Part shown: piece by piece, positions 11,286 to 22,685 of the stretch | Position numbering within the stretch: the stretch's first letter is position 1 | Layout of the letters: every line of letters begins with the position of its first letter | Assembly: GCA_947568835.1 (NCBI GenBank) | Contig: OX387606.1 | Coordinates: forward strand, 19,687,940 to 19,751,939 | Length of the DNA stretch: 64,000 nt | DNA from: Protonemura montana | Lineage: Eukaryota > Arthropoda > Insecta > Plecoptera > Nemouridae | Reading direction: 5' to 3' | Notes under the pieces: generated by a model | What the model was told of the DNA's origin: nothing | Seen by the model: only the letters and a program-made list of their open reading frames with translations | Database searches by the model: none | Made by a program: the position numbers and the translations under genes

Positions 11286-12507
11286 CTAGCCGCCTGTCAC
11301 TGCACGAACGGATCGAATTCTTCTGCCGTGCTCCCGGCTCGCCCGATCCTCGTCTCCGTTCTCGAAGACCACGTCTGCGTAGTCGTCTTCCAGAGAATCT
11401 CGACCCAGTCGAGGCGTGAAACCACCTCGGTTCTTCAGCCTGGAATATTCTAGAAAATAAAACAAATATATTTCCTAATTAATTTTTTTTAGATTATAAC
11501 TTTTTCTATGATAATGTTCTAGGATAGCTTTACATCTATTAGGTGTGCAAGCCTGTTTAGATCACAAGTGGAGAAAATTAACCAGAAGTTCTTCAAGCAC
11601 CTTTAAAAACCAGAGACCAAGGTATTGTCAAATCCTCTCTGTCGCTGTCGGTCTCCCTCTTTGACCGTCTTCCCAGCCGGGGACCGAACCACAGACCGGA
11701 AGTGCCTCCACCGGTCCTCTTCTGTCCTTCGGCGACGACCTCGCGGCGGTCTGGATCTACGGGAGCGGCGTAGGCCATAGCATCAGACGTCGCCAGGAAG
11801 CGACGTAGACCACGAAGTCGACCCGCGGCAGAGGAGCCAAAACTTGATCGCTTTTGATCGCCCCGCTCTGGGCGAAATAGAGAGAAAAGTGTCCAAAGTC
11901 AGCGTCACTGAAAAGGTACTGTGTTCTCTAATAGATGAAAGGAAAACGCGCGTTATTAGACAAGCGAAAGATGAAAATATTGAGAAGTCAGTCATGCAAA
12001 TGATAAGTGTTTAAAATATAAATAGTTTAAACTGGATAGTTTTTACGAGCTTTTTTTTTATCGAATATTTTAAATTATGTGCTGACATTATTTCAAGTTT
12101 AAAGACAATCGAAATAGCAACATCTGTTTGCACAGAAATATCGAAATGCGCGTTAAGTTAGTTTTTGTTAACGTGAAACTTACACGATCTACATATAATT
12201 GTATAACTTGCACAAATAGACCATTCCAACACTTCCTTACCAGATGTTCCCTTGTCAAAAGGCCAAACTACGTGCCCGGCGCCCGCTCTTCCAACCCGAG
12301 GAAACGCGAAGAGTCCCGCCGCCTTGTTAGACTCGTGCCTCTTGTCCACATCGTCTTCCCCTGGAACACCAACATTCCGACAAGCTTTGAAAGAAAAGCT
12401 TCTCGCATTCCAACAATTGGCATTCTCTTTAAAAATATCTTACCTTGAGCACCGAACGCCGCGAGCAGCAGTATGAAAATCGCGTTCATAGATTGAAATC
12501 CATTCAT
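11286..12507 (-). CDS. Capa: CAPA preprohormone (periviscerokinin plus pyrokinins), complete four-exon gene
   Basis: Exons: 12507-12444, 12360-12241, 11867-11601, 11449-11286 (stop TAG); all junctions are phase 1 and the total is 204 codons. A signal peptide (MNAIFILLLAAFGAQ core) is followed by EDDVDKR. Peptides, each with an amidation glycine and basic cleavage site: HESNKAAGLFAFPRV (residues 30-44, then GR), TGGGTSGLWFGPRL (113-126, after KR, then GRR) and GGFTPRL (159-165, after NR, then GR). FPRV-amide ends mark periviscerokinins, WFGPRL-amide a tryptopyrokinin, and FXPRL-amide a pyrokinin; this combination defines insect CAPA. The core AAGLFAFPRV differs by one residue from the locust PVK as I remember it. 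CAPA peptides are made in ventral-nerve-cord neurosecretory cells and act on Malpighian tubules and visceral muscle. Translation may start at 12507 or at the second ATG at 12489. The acidic tail (DSLEDDYADVVFENGDEDR) is probably a spacer. Confidence 0.93.
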
Positions 12508-12602
12508 TTCCAACGTCGCGAGATGGCAGATCTTCGTCGTCGACACGAAATTCCCTGCCTATGTCTCAACTAATCTAAGTTCAGTTCTCATCGCTGCCAT
12601 TG

Positions 12603-12610
12603 TTTTTATA
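12603..12610 (-). promoter_or_regulatory. TATA box of the CAPA gene
   Basis: The minus strand reads TATAAAAA about 100 bases upstream of the first CAPA ATG (12507). Two ATGs between 12583 and 12599 lie within about 30 bases of the box, so they are probably upstream of the transcription start. A TTAGTT initiator-like site follows at roughly the expected distance. A TATA promoter fits a strongly and cell-specifically expressed neuropeptide gene. Confidence 0.6.
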
Positions 12611-15609
12611 CCTGTCCCGTAGCAGCGTTGACGTTCGGGGCTTGCGTATGGACATCGAGGGGCTGGGCAAGGGTAACTAGGGGCAGGGGCAGGTCGCACG
12701 TATTGTCAATTCACACCCCCCTGAAACACCTCGCGAATCGCCTATAGGGGTAACGCGCAGTAAATTGCTTGTGAAAGATATTACCTGAAATTAGCCTCCA
12801 GTCTGGCTTAAAAAACGATTCTTTCGCTGATGAAATCATGAGCCTTAATCCTAAGCAGCGTTCCTAACGAAGTCTGCTTTAGGGACGACGTCAAAGACGA
12901 GAAAATTTCAACTAATTGCATCTTATCATTGTTTAACACCACCTACGTTCAAGCTACGTCCTTTTGTTCGCTTGTGAAACTTGCGCAATTCAGGCAACGG
13001 TAAACGCAATGATATTTTTGCATCATAGCATTCGCACAAATAAAAATGTTATTATTATTATTAGCAGCAACACTAATAATATCTCAAAAATTGGTGCATT
13101 AATATGAACAAATATTATATTTGTATCGCGAGCTAAAAATGATATTAGTATGACCCAACTATTCACTTCAAAACACTTCGATTTAGCCAAGCTTGGAAAT
13201 GGTTTTTGAACAGACTTTTTAAATCGAAGTAATTGTCTCAGATAAATACTGTGTATGGAAACACATTATTTAAGCGCATTCATACGTGCATATATTACTG
13301 CATAAGCACATTCAAATTGCAATCGGCTTACTTAATTTTAAAAAGCTCGTACATGATTTCGTTTACAATTGTACATTGCATGAAATAATGTATTCTAATT
13401 TTTAATTACAGAGTTTTGAAGTCACAATTAAACCGAAATCACGCAGGCGACCGTGATTTTACCAGTAGTGTAACTAGGAAAAAATCTGTAGGTGGACAGG
13501 GATGGGCAAGATTGTTAAAGGAGGGGGGGGGGGGGGGGGATTTAAAAAAGGCTACCTCACTTGTTTTTCGTTGTCAACAATGTTTGAACAAAATATAATG
13601 ACTTTAGAGCTATGGGTATAATTGAAAAAGAAAAATCGTGTCGTGTGGGATATTTGCTTGAAAGTTAACCCCACCGATAAATACACGATAAAAAAAAGAT
13701 CTGGGAGAAGCCACAGGAGACTTTTTTGTGTTTTAAAACCCCCCAAATTTCAAAACACGGTATAAAGTTGCCGTTGTAGGCGCGATCCTTTAAAGGGTTG
13801 TAGATGTATAAAATAGGGCCTATCCAGTCTTTCTGGCGACTAACATGAAAAAACTGGTAAGAACGAAAGGTAAAATGTTTGCCACACCAAGGTTTTCAAA
13901 TTATTTTTAAATGTAGGTTATCTAAACGAATTTTAGCAACTTTAATTTACTCTCAGCATCTCCAAACACACGCTTTAATATCTTCAAAAATACACATTTT
14001 TCCATTTTTAAGAAATAATTAAAAGACTCCCGTTGCTTCTCACCTTGACTAGGTCGCCGGCAACGCAAATAACGTTTATGATATTGTCATTATAATTGTT
14101 CGAAACTATTCTCTCTTTGAAATTTGGCGCAGTTTTTACTGTGGGTCACTGCATTGTGGAGACACTGAATTCCAAAGTGGCCAAGATTATGAATTTGAAA
14201 TCAAATTACGGTAGCTGTCAAGAGATTGCTGTCAAACATTTATAAAAATCTTTTATTATATAATAATTATTATCATATATAATGTAATATTATTATTATA
14301 ATTATCAAATTAAACTAAAAAATTGGAAAGGGGAAAAACTGACCCAAAACTGAATAGCTAATAAAGTATTTTTTATTTAGGGTGACCGGAGGCCCCTATT
14401 TTTCCAGAACGGTCCTGGGTGCTTGAAATCGCATTATTTCAAGATCTGACAATCTGACAATTGACTGCTTGCTATGACCTTTGGCCATTAAACCATGTTA
14501 CTAATTTAATTTAAATTTCGATTATACTTTTTACACAGATCAGCAAGGTTTATAATTTATGTCGGAAATGTAAGTTTATGTTTTGGGCCATGTCATGTAT
14601 TACCCAAAAGGTATGTCAATAGAGGCAGAATTACCCAAGGAGGCTAATGAAACCGATCCGTTTTATGAGAAGCAACCGAGGATTAAGAGCGGATTTAGGT
14701 CAGTAAAATTTAAAAAATTATCTTTGCTGCATTGATCACAGTCTTTTATTATTTGTCACAGCAAACCTTCCCCCTCCCAAAAAAAAAAGCTCCACTGTCG
14801 GGATACGAAGTGGAACCATCTCGGCTTGATGCAGACGATTCAGCCGCCCGCTCACTAAACAATAACCTATTATACTTGTTTTTTCGGTGTCTATAAATTG
14901 CTACTCGATAATGCAAGCCTGCGAAAGCCGAGCGAGTAGTATTCGGTTACCGATCGATGTCCAATATTAATAGATCAAGTTCGTTTGATACCCAACAGGT
15001 TGCGCTAGCGATCATGGTGCTAGTTAACTCGACTGCGGGTTCGGTGATACTTGTTATAAGACCAGAGGACGAGTGATTAGCTTTCGACATCGAATGGCTC
15101 ACCACCAGTCGGGCTCAGTCGTCTTGCTGAGTTACGCCGGATCTAGGCAAGCGGTGGAATTCCTTTTGAGTTGGAGTGACCGAAAATGACTCCTTCCCGT
15201 TGCTGGGGGGGGGATCCAGTTTTTGCCAACAATCTATGCATTCAGTGCTAGGAGTGTTGGCAATTACTGCTACATGCAGTGAGCAAGGTCGCATGAACCT
15301 TAGCTACATATATGCACTCTGGTCAAGTATATGCATCCGTGTTCAACGGACTGCCTGTGGCTTTTCACCTCAGGTCAAGCATGTTTCTCTAATATCCGTC
15401 CTCACGAGCGCGTCGTTCACGTCACCACCACCTGTGAGCCAATCTATAACTAAACATATTTTGTCGCCATATCATTGCAGGACCTTGGAAAGTAGCACGA
15501 CATCAACGCCAGCAACACCTGGCAGCCAAGCTCGAACTACACTTTCCTAGAAAAAAAAAAAAAAAAAATTGCTCTGAAGAATGAATGGTATGATTTTAGA
15601 AAAAAAATC

Positions 15610-15677
15610 CAGGGTCGGGGATCGATCGCAGTCTCTCTGCATTGTAAGCAAACGCTCTGCCCATTCGACCACTCAGG
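15610..15677 (-). repeat. tRNA-like SINE relic
   Basis: On the minus strand the segment starts TCCTGAGTGGTCGAATGG, which resembles a tRNA 5' arm and A box. After about 30 bases it carries GCGATCGATCCC, which resembles a B box/T-loop (GGTTCGAATCC). The arms do not pair fully, so it is a decayed tRNA-derived SINE head rather than a working tRNA gene. Confidence 0.45.
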
Positions 15678-16806
15678 AGAATCATGATGACAGTTATTTT
15701 TTGGGATACATAAACTATTGAACTGAGACGAAAGCGGATACGTTCGGGCGAAGATTCCGATGAGTTTCAACCAAAAATTATTTCGACGGCATTAATTTAT
15801 ATCCTTCATCATCGTACGACATTAAAACTATTTTCGGAGTATTCTCGTTCAGTTTACTCATTCTGGATCCTTCGCCATGGATGAACAAACTACCATCCAA
15901 CATAACCCTGCGCCCAAATTATGTAAGGAATTCGCGACCAACTGTTCACATTGGTCAACTCATACGAGTCCGGGCCTTTAAACGGCACTACCAATCCCTC
16001 CGCAATCGGCGAAGCACATTAGTGCTTTTCACCACACAGGCCTTGACCGCATGGAGCGCATCGCCGCCGGGCCTTCATGACTTCACATAGGAATATTGGA
16101 TCGGATTGAAGTGCTTTAGTTTGATATTTTTGTTGCAATCAGCGCTACCTGTTGGCAGAATTTAAAATTCTTTCTGGATAGCAGATTAGTTCAATGTTTA
16201 GATACCAGAGCAACTCGAGCATGGCGCTGCCAAAAAGCTGCCGGTTCGTGATTAGAACGCACGTTTCCTATTCATACAGCTAATACGTAAACCACAGGAC
16301 CACTGCGGAATTAAACCAATTCCGAGTAAATAAAATCACTGAAGCACAAAGTACCGACTGCACAACGTACATTTTCTAAGAAAAAACCTGGTGTGCCAAA
16401 AATAAATCCTTTACCTGAACATTTTTTTTCTTGCGCGACACTTTATATGGTGTGTGCCATAGACAGGGGGAATAGACAGGGGAGGGGCATAGATAGCCCC
16501 CTGTCTTAACGACTACAGAAACCCTGTAGAATTTGAGTCCGCGAGTGGCGAGCAGGCTCCAATTCTGCTACTGTCTTAATCATACGCCCAAAATTTTTTT
16601 AAAGAAGAATTTTCCGTTCATGGTGACGGTGGAATTCCAGCCCGGTATTACAAATTCCAGAATACCCGCAAACGATCTCAATCTGGGACTCCAACCACAC
16701 GACCACGGACACATCTGACCTCAAGTGTTTTGAAGTTGTTTGTTACTCCTGACTCCTGTTATTAGCAAGTTACTCTAAAATTTCCCGACGGTAAAATATT
16801 TCGCCG

Positions 16807-16875
16807 TCGAGCTGACTCGAACCAGGTCTACTCGGAGTCCTGCCTTGACCGACGCAGCGACTATCACGCGGCCGG
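16807..16875 (-). repeat. tRNA-like SINE relic
   Basis: The minus strand reads CCGCGTGATAGTCGCTGCG, then GGCAGGACTCCGAGTAG, then CTGGTTCGAGTCAGC. The last is a good T-loop/B box, and the first resembles a D-arm/A box. The anticodon and acceptor stems are imperfect, so a decayed SINE head is likelier than a functional tRNA. Confidence 0.45.
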
Positions 16876-18819
16876 GTACTATAGTGAGGTACATTTGGAC
16901 GTACTTAAGTTGAAATTGCAACGGTATCAGCATAAATTATCTCCTACATATGCACACCAACCCGCTCTCGTCAAAGACGAGTCGTAGAAACCATGGCACT
17001 TTGCAGCCAGTTTTGAAGCGAATGATAAAACCAAAATCGAGCGAATTTGAATTAGTTTAGAGATGACATTGGTCACTCCAGTCAAGCGCCTCTCACAATG
17101 TGCCACAAGGAAAATAATTGATCCACATGATGACCTATGGGCAACCGCATGATGCACTCTAAACCATGATGCACCATGATGCACCATGGTGGTCATGATG
17201 CATGACCATGATTTATGATGGACTGGCACCCCAAAGCAGACCTGTGCAGGGGCACTCGGCTTTACAAAAATGGCACGCCCATGCGCCCGACTGGAGAAAG
17301 GCCAGTTGCACCTCTTCGTCCAGCATACGGGACACCCAGGTAACCTTTTTTACTAAGGATGAACGAATAAGCAGTCGAGTTAAGACGCATGCCGATCGGC
17401 AGCGCGATCTTTTGGATATCAAATAGTACTTTGATCAATGGTCACGTCTTTAGTGTGCAGTCAGTTGCCACATTGAGCCCGAGTTATTTATACAGGGCAC
17501 CGTGAGAAAAGGATTCTGCAGAATTATATAGCCCGTCAGAGACCCACACTTTTTCCAGCGAGGAGCTTAAAATAAAACCTGGGTCCATGCTAACAATCAA
17601 TATTGCTGTTTTTTGTTCTAGATGATAAATAATGGGCCAAAAAGCGCTGACTTAAAATTCCTTGCTTGAAACGCATAGGTTCGGTACAGACAATGACCAT
17701 GGTATGTAATTTTCCTGAGGGCTGCGCTTTCTTACCCCTCTAGTTTATATCGTCGGTTGTGTCGATGTTTACCATAATTATTTCACCATCCTCCATCCAC
17801 CGCCTTACACTAACAGGACTTGCACGTATAGGACCCCCCCCCCCTTCCAAATTAGACAATTTTATAGATGTTCATGATCCAGTATGAACCGCTAAACAAT
17901 GACCCGCCTTTTGGAATTAAAAAATAACTACGTGGTTTTGTTATTTTTGAAGAACCTCTCCTTCATCAGGAGTGGTTTTTCCTCTAATCACATTTTTCTT
18001 GCACTTGATACATACGCCGCTAGTACAGCTTATATCTTTAAAACATGAAACATCCAAGTTTTTTTAAAACACACAGGGGTGGGGTTTTTCATCCCCTTTA
18101 AATTAAACCACATATTTGCAACCTTGAGGGATGATTTGCTTTGCTTACATTTTCTTACCTTACCTCTGAATGCCGATGGCTAGGCCACTACCGTACATGT
18201 ATGTACCGCGGGTGTGCCTAGCTCGCAGGAAATATATGGGTAGATTCCTCTGAAAAATATTACCTCCTGAACGAACGAAATTCATCAATTTGGATATCAA
18301 ATAGTTCTTATTATACTACCGAACAAAAACATATCAGATTGACCCACATAAAGGGTAGTTGATCACCCACAACGTTGGGCGATGGTTCTACAGTATGAAA
18401 CTTAATGCTTGTCACTATTATTATTTTATTATTTTTTTTAATGTAAATAACTTCCCCGGTTACAATCCAAGTGAAAAATAATATTAACAATGAATTAAAT
18501 TTATGCATATATATTTTTTTTAAATTAAGATAAGGACACTTATTTTTAACCACGTCCTATTACACAAAGCCTTCAGGGTTCATCTGTGGGTTTGATGACT
18601 TAACATAACAATTTTGATCGTTTATGCTTTCAAAGGGGACGGATTTACACAATTTGTAAAATAATTTAAGAAACGAGGAATAGACAGAAAAATAATATCT
18701 CAAATGTACTGTTGTGTTTATTTTACAACCTTCTATGTTGTAATTTTGGCAACAAAATTCATCATGTACGTATCCATATTTACAAAAAACAGGAGCGATT
18801 CTGTTGAAACGAACTCTTG

Positions 18820-18983
18820 TCGGCTTCGATCTCTGCTTGCATCACCTCCTTCATTACACCCGGCTTCCACTCGTTTTCAGTCTTGTGCAGCTTGACGTCT
18901 TCACACAGAGACGTGTGGATCATGTTAGGCTTGCCGCATTTACTAACCGGCTTGCCCTTTTGGCTGTTGCGCTTGGGCAGAGG
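18820..18983 (-). pseudogene. Orphan exon fragment resembling eIF4G
   Basis: After a good acceptor (TGTGCTTGCAG, ending at 18984) the minus strand is open for 53 codons reading PKRNSQKGKPVSKCGKPNMI, then HTSLCEDVKLHKTENEWKPG. From memory this matches the eIF4G segment just before the MIF4G domain (human RRSQQGPRKEPRKII, then EDIKLNKAEKAWKPS). The match fades after EADKS, and the frame stops 8 codons later with no MIF4G coding nearby. It is richer in GC than its flanks. The likely origin is a duplicated or retrocopied exon fragment. A short functional gene cannot be excluded. Confidence 0.55.
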
Positions 18984-19529
18984 CTGCAAGCACATTGAAA
19001 AACGTTAATAATTGCTGTAATAATTTTCCTAAAGCTAGTATTTGCCCATGAAATAAGTGGACGAGAAGTAGTCAGCATGGATGGGCCAAACAGGTTCGCT
19101 AGCTCAAATCAACCTGTGACAAGAGATGAAATGTAACTCTTACCCCTTTCGACTTGCGGGCTCCTTCTGTCCTCACGACGTTAACAACATTATGTTTAAC
19201 AACGTTATGTTGTTTAAGTACAAAATATGTACTTTCCGATGTAATCTTGTAAAATCACATTCTATATTTTAAGCCATGACGAGTTCATATCATGTACTGT
19301 GATCAAACCGAACATTAAAAACCAAATTATTATTATTAAATTATTGTTATTACACTTAGCAAAGCTGGTAAAGATAACCTTAAAAGTAGTTATGGTGCAT
19401 GTGAAGTAAATTTGCAATTAGGGTACGTAATAGAAACAACTAACAGTCAATATGATTTATACATATTATAAATATGCTATGCTATACATATTATATGCTA
19501 TGCTCTCAGGGCCCTGACCCGACAGTGCA
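18984..19529. other. Spacer without gene
   Basis: AT-rich sequence between the eIF4G-like fragment and the LINE 3' end, with no open frame of interest. It has short ATT runs and a partly repeated TATGCTATGC motif near 19480-19505. Confidence 0.6.
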
Positions 19530-20060
19530 AAATGGAAATATTAAGAATGGCTTAGATACTTCAGTCAATTTCAAACTGTTCTGAACTATGGTGTAGCTTT
19601 TTGGGGAGCGTCACCAGGAGCCAGGCAAGTCTTCATAGTGCAAAAGAGAGCAATACGTAATATGCTGTCCCTTCTAAGAACAGATTCATGTAGAGGGAAG
19701 TTGAAGCAACTGTCTATATTAACGTTACCCAGTTTGCACATCCTGGCTGTCGCACTGTTTGTCAGAGACAATGCTGAATTATTTCTAAAAAGATGTGATA
19801 CACATTCATATGAAACAAGAGGAGCAGGAAAACTACAGATGGGTTATCATCGGATTTGTGTCATGGATGATGACCTGCTCAATATTGGAGTGAAAATCAT
19901 GAACAGCCTTCCACCACAAATTAAAATGCATTGCAAGCAGGGATGCTTTCAAGAAAAACCTAAAGATCTTCCTTCTCCTAGTAGAATTTTATTATTTAGA
20001 TGAATTTTATAATAAAGAATATTAAGTGAGAGATATTGGACAATGTATTCACACTGAAAG
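19530..20060 (+). mobile_element. Non-LTR retrotransposon (LINE) 3' end fragment
   Basis: From about 19572 one frame reads NYGVAFWGASPGARQVFIVQ, KRAIRNM, then TDSCRGKLKQLSILTLPSL, and later THSYETRGAGKL and NSLPPQIK, ending at 20003. This is the typical C-terminal tail of arthropod LINE reverse transcriptases (the YG.I.WG.S..../QKRAIR/DSCR/L.ILT..SLYI pattern). The polymerase core is missing. Just upstream the related reading (EILRMA) is in another frame with a stop, so the copy is 5'-truncated and dead. The family is probably Jockey- or CR1-like but is not resolved. Confidence 0.75.
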
Positions 20061-20211
20061 ATGTAATAGACAGCTAATTAAATACAAAATACGAATACAA
20101 ATACATCATCAGGCCTGTTGAGCTTTGGTACCATCAAATAAATCTGAACAAAGAGTAGGTGTCATCATTCAAGTACAAATCAAACTGAACTTAAACTTGT
20201 GTTCCACAAAA

Positions 20212-20803
20212 CCCTGTGCAGGACAGTCTTTCACATAAAGCAAATGAAATATGATTAAAAGAAAACATGGTTTTCAGCAACGAGGAATTCCAGTTTTGTA
20301 TCATCACAAAGATCCGAAATACTGTTTATCATTATAGAACTGTTATTTCTTTCTTTCAAAATGAACAAACTATGTTAAGTATTGCTCTCCTATCCTATAT
20401 TGCTCACCAGAAATAGATCAGAAGTGGATATGAAAAAATGAAAAATATCAGAAGTGACGTTACCACCATGTGCAAGCAGATGAAGGAAAAAAATCCGAGG
20501 TAAAGATGCATTTATTTTTATTTTTATTGAAGGTTATAAACGAAACCAGAACGGCAAAGTTACCACAAGTCCGAAAGGTATAGACAAATATTTTGACGTT
20601 GCGATTATACAAGGAAACCAAATTTTTTTCTGGTTACCCACAAAAATCCTTAAATGCCAAGAATTTAAAGCAATGGATGAAACTCTTTGGGTGAAACTAG
20701 TTATTCACTAAATCCTGTGCTTGACCGGTCTGTCTTCTACGCAGAGCAAATAAAATATGATTAAAAAAGCACGGTTGTCAGTAACGAGGAATTCCAGTTT
20801 TGT
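20212..20803 (+). repeat. Duplicated repeat unit, two copies about 500 bp apart
   Basis: Bases 20212-20299 and 20714-20803 share CCTGTGC...GTCTT...AGCAAAT(G/A)AAATATGATTAAAA and then AACGAGGAATTCCAGTTTTG. The two copies are clearly related but not identical. The second runs on into another dispersed repeat (TTTTTAGACTCATGTCTAC at about 20809). The element family is not identified. Confidence 0.6.
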
Positions 20804-22239
20804 GATGGTTTTTAGACTCATGTCTACTTGATTTATCCTTCGCACTAGTTTTAAGAAAAACTATTTTAATTGGGTTTTGAATGCTAAGTAAAGGGCAACT
20901 AAATTTCCCGACGTTTCGTAGCATGTACTAGTTACTTTTTCAAGGGTTAGAGCAGTCCTGACAATTACATAAACCACATAAACCACATAAAATTATAACA
21001 ATTACATAGTACCTAGTACCTAGTACTAATAGTACCTAGTCCTGTACCTATTCATTTTTGAACAAATAAATGAAAACCGAATTTTCGTATATGCGAGCCT
21101 TTTTTTTATCCAGGCAAAATATTAGGACTATCACAAAGCTTGTCACGTACTATATTTTCTGTGGAAAATGCAAAGACGTTCCATTGTGCGTTTATGTGGT
21201 ATTAAGGGTGGAATATTTTGGTTGCGAAGCAATTCCGAGCTTTGCCGAGGAGACTTAGGCTGAGGCTTATTTCCTACGAACCTTATTGCGTTATATTTGG
21301 ATGTTCGATAGGGCGCTTGTACTGAATTTTGGAGGTGTAAGACACCTTCCGCTAAAATCTAGAACCTAGAAAGGGTTGTAAATGTTTGATACACAGCATA
21401 AAAATAACCGATCACGTTTTCTTTCCACGAGTTACTTTTACTTTTATGATATTTTTTCCACAATAAGCTGTTTGGAGCAAATTTAATACAATATCTTCTG
21501 ATCCAAGAGCAAAAAATTAAAGCACGAACAGAAAGGGGAACAAAGCAATAAAGTAATAAAGCAATAGGTAGAAACTGGACTACCTTTAATTATTAATGAA
21601 TACTTATACTTATTAAGATATATATTATAAATACTTATTAATATTATGGGTAGACCAAAACCAAAAATTAACCCCTTGCAAAAGTTATATAGGCAACCAA
21701 TGTTACGTATACGAGGATGGGCAGGTCTATACGTAAGGCGAGGTTGTGCCTCTCTGGGTTGACGAATATTATTATCTAAAACTCCAAGCGATTTCTCTCT
21801 TGTGTAACAGGCAAGTATAAGTCAGAAGAGTATCAATGTTATTGCCGTTGCCGTAACCTCTCTGACGTCATTGAGCAACTTGGGGGACATCAAGCTTCCC
21901 ACATGTGTTCAGTACGGCCATTTTATTTTATGGTACAGCCATCAAGTTTCCGACATGTGACACATTGTTGGTTAAGTGTCTTTTTAATATTCGATATGAG
22001 TGTTATTCATACAATTTTTGATTGATATTGATAAGCTTTTACTTTCTTATCATGAAATTGATATGCATACCTCAATTTCTTGTATAGGTCTTCTTTGGTC
22101 AAGATCATTTCATCAGTACTCAAAGCTGCAGTAAGCAACCTATCTTACCTTTGAATGCTTTTTTGTTTTGCATGCATGCTTCCATTTTTGTTTATGCAGA
22201 ACCCAGTCCAAGGTAAACTCCCCACTTCTCAATACTTCA
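20804..22239. other. Repeat-rich spacer
   Basis: No gene is seen. It starts with a dispersed repeat (about 20805-20865) also present in two Fat-like introns. The segment AAATTTCCCGACGTTTCGTAG near 20900 looks like repeat sequence. Short tandem units (ACATAAACC, AGTACCT) lie at about 20975-21055. Confidence 0.55.
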
Positions 22240-22685
22240 CCCCTCCATGTGACTCCATCTAACTCTCAGCAGTTAACACATCCTTGCCGTCGCACTATTC
22301 GTGTGGGACTACCGACACTTGTTCCAAACTCGCAGCACCATCCACGAGCACTTCACACGAGGCTCAAAGAAGCTGGACAAACCCACACACCGCCTGCAAA
22401 GAACCGAACAAGACCTTCTTCTTCGGGGAGTTGTAGTGTTTAACAAGTTTTTGGCTAGTCTAACTTCGTGCGTCTCTCGTAGCGAATTCAAGCGTTCTGT
22501 CAAAACGTTTCTTTTATGTAATGTTTTTTATTTTGACGAGTTTGTAGAGAATCACCAATAACGAGACAATGTTTTATAATGCACATGCTTGCATATATTG
22601 TGACAATGATGATCATATACTTCATTATGTAATTAAACTGCTACAAATAAAAAATAAAAAATAAATAACTAAATAAATAAATGTC
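22240..22685 (+). mobile_element. Probable LINE 3' terminus with A-rich tail
   Basis: A frame ending at 22561 reads VFNKFLASLTSCVSRSEFKR, then SVKTFLLCNVFYFDEF, which resembles the final residues of arthropod LINE reverse transcriptases (F(K)KSLKTFLL...). It is followed within 130 bases by an A-rich tail of AAAT-type repeats (about 22645-22683), the usual LINE 3' end. Little upstream coding is preserved. The assignment rests on tail structure and a short peptide, so it is tentative. Confidence 0.45.

Larger units (their letters stand above)
12611..18800. other. Gene-poor interval upstream of CAPA
   Basis: No gene is recognised. The interval is AT-rich with many stops in all frames. It holds a G run at 13523-13539, a C run at 17834-17844, tRNA-like relics at 15610-15677 and 16807-16875, and short repeats of CATGATGCAC around 17148-17220. 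A short GC-rich block at about 17225-17340 is exon-like on either strand but unrecognised. CAPA enhancers could lie here but cannot be seen directly. Confidence 0.6.

Noticed and set aside
11783-11995. Minus-strand 70-codon frame overlapping CAPA exon 3
   Set aside because: Another frame reached by an alternative acceptor (TTTTCAG) upstream; it would not produce the WFGPRL peptide, and the phase from exon 2 supports the acceptor at 11868.
15176-15550. Plus-strand 124-codon open frame
   Set aside because: Serine/threonine-rich chance frame in repeat-like DNA, without start context, domain or splice support.
16927-17229. Minus-strand histidine-rich 100-codon frame
   Set aside because: Produced by the local CATGATGCAC repeats; not a gene.
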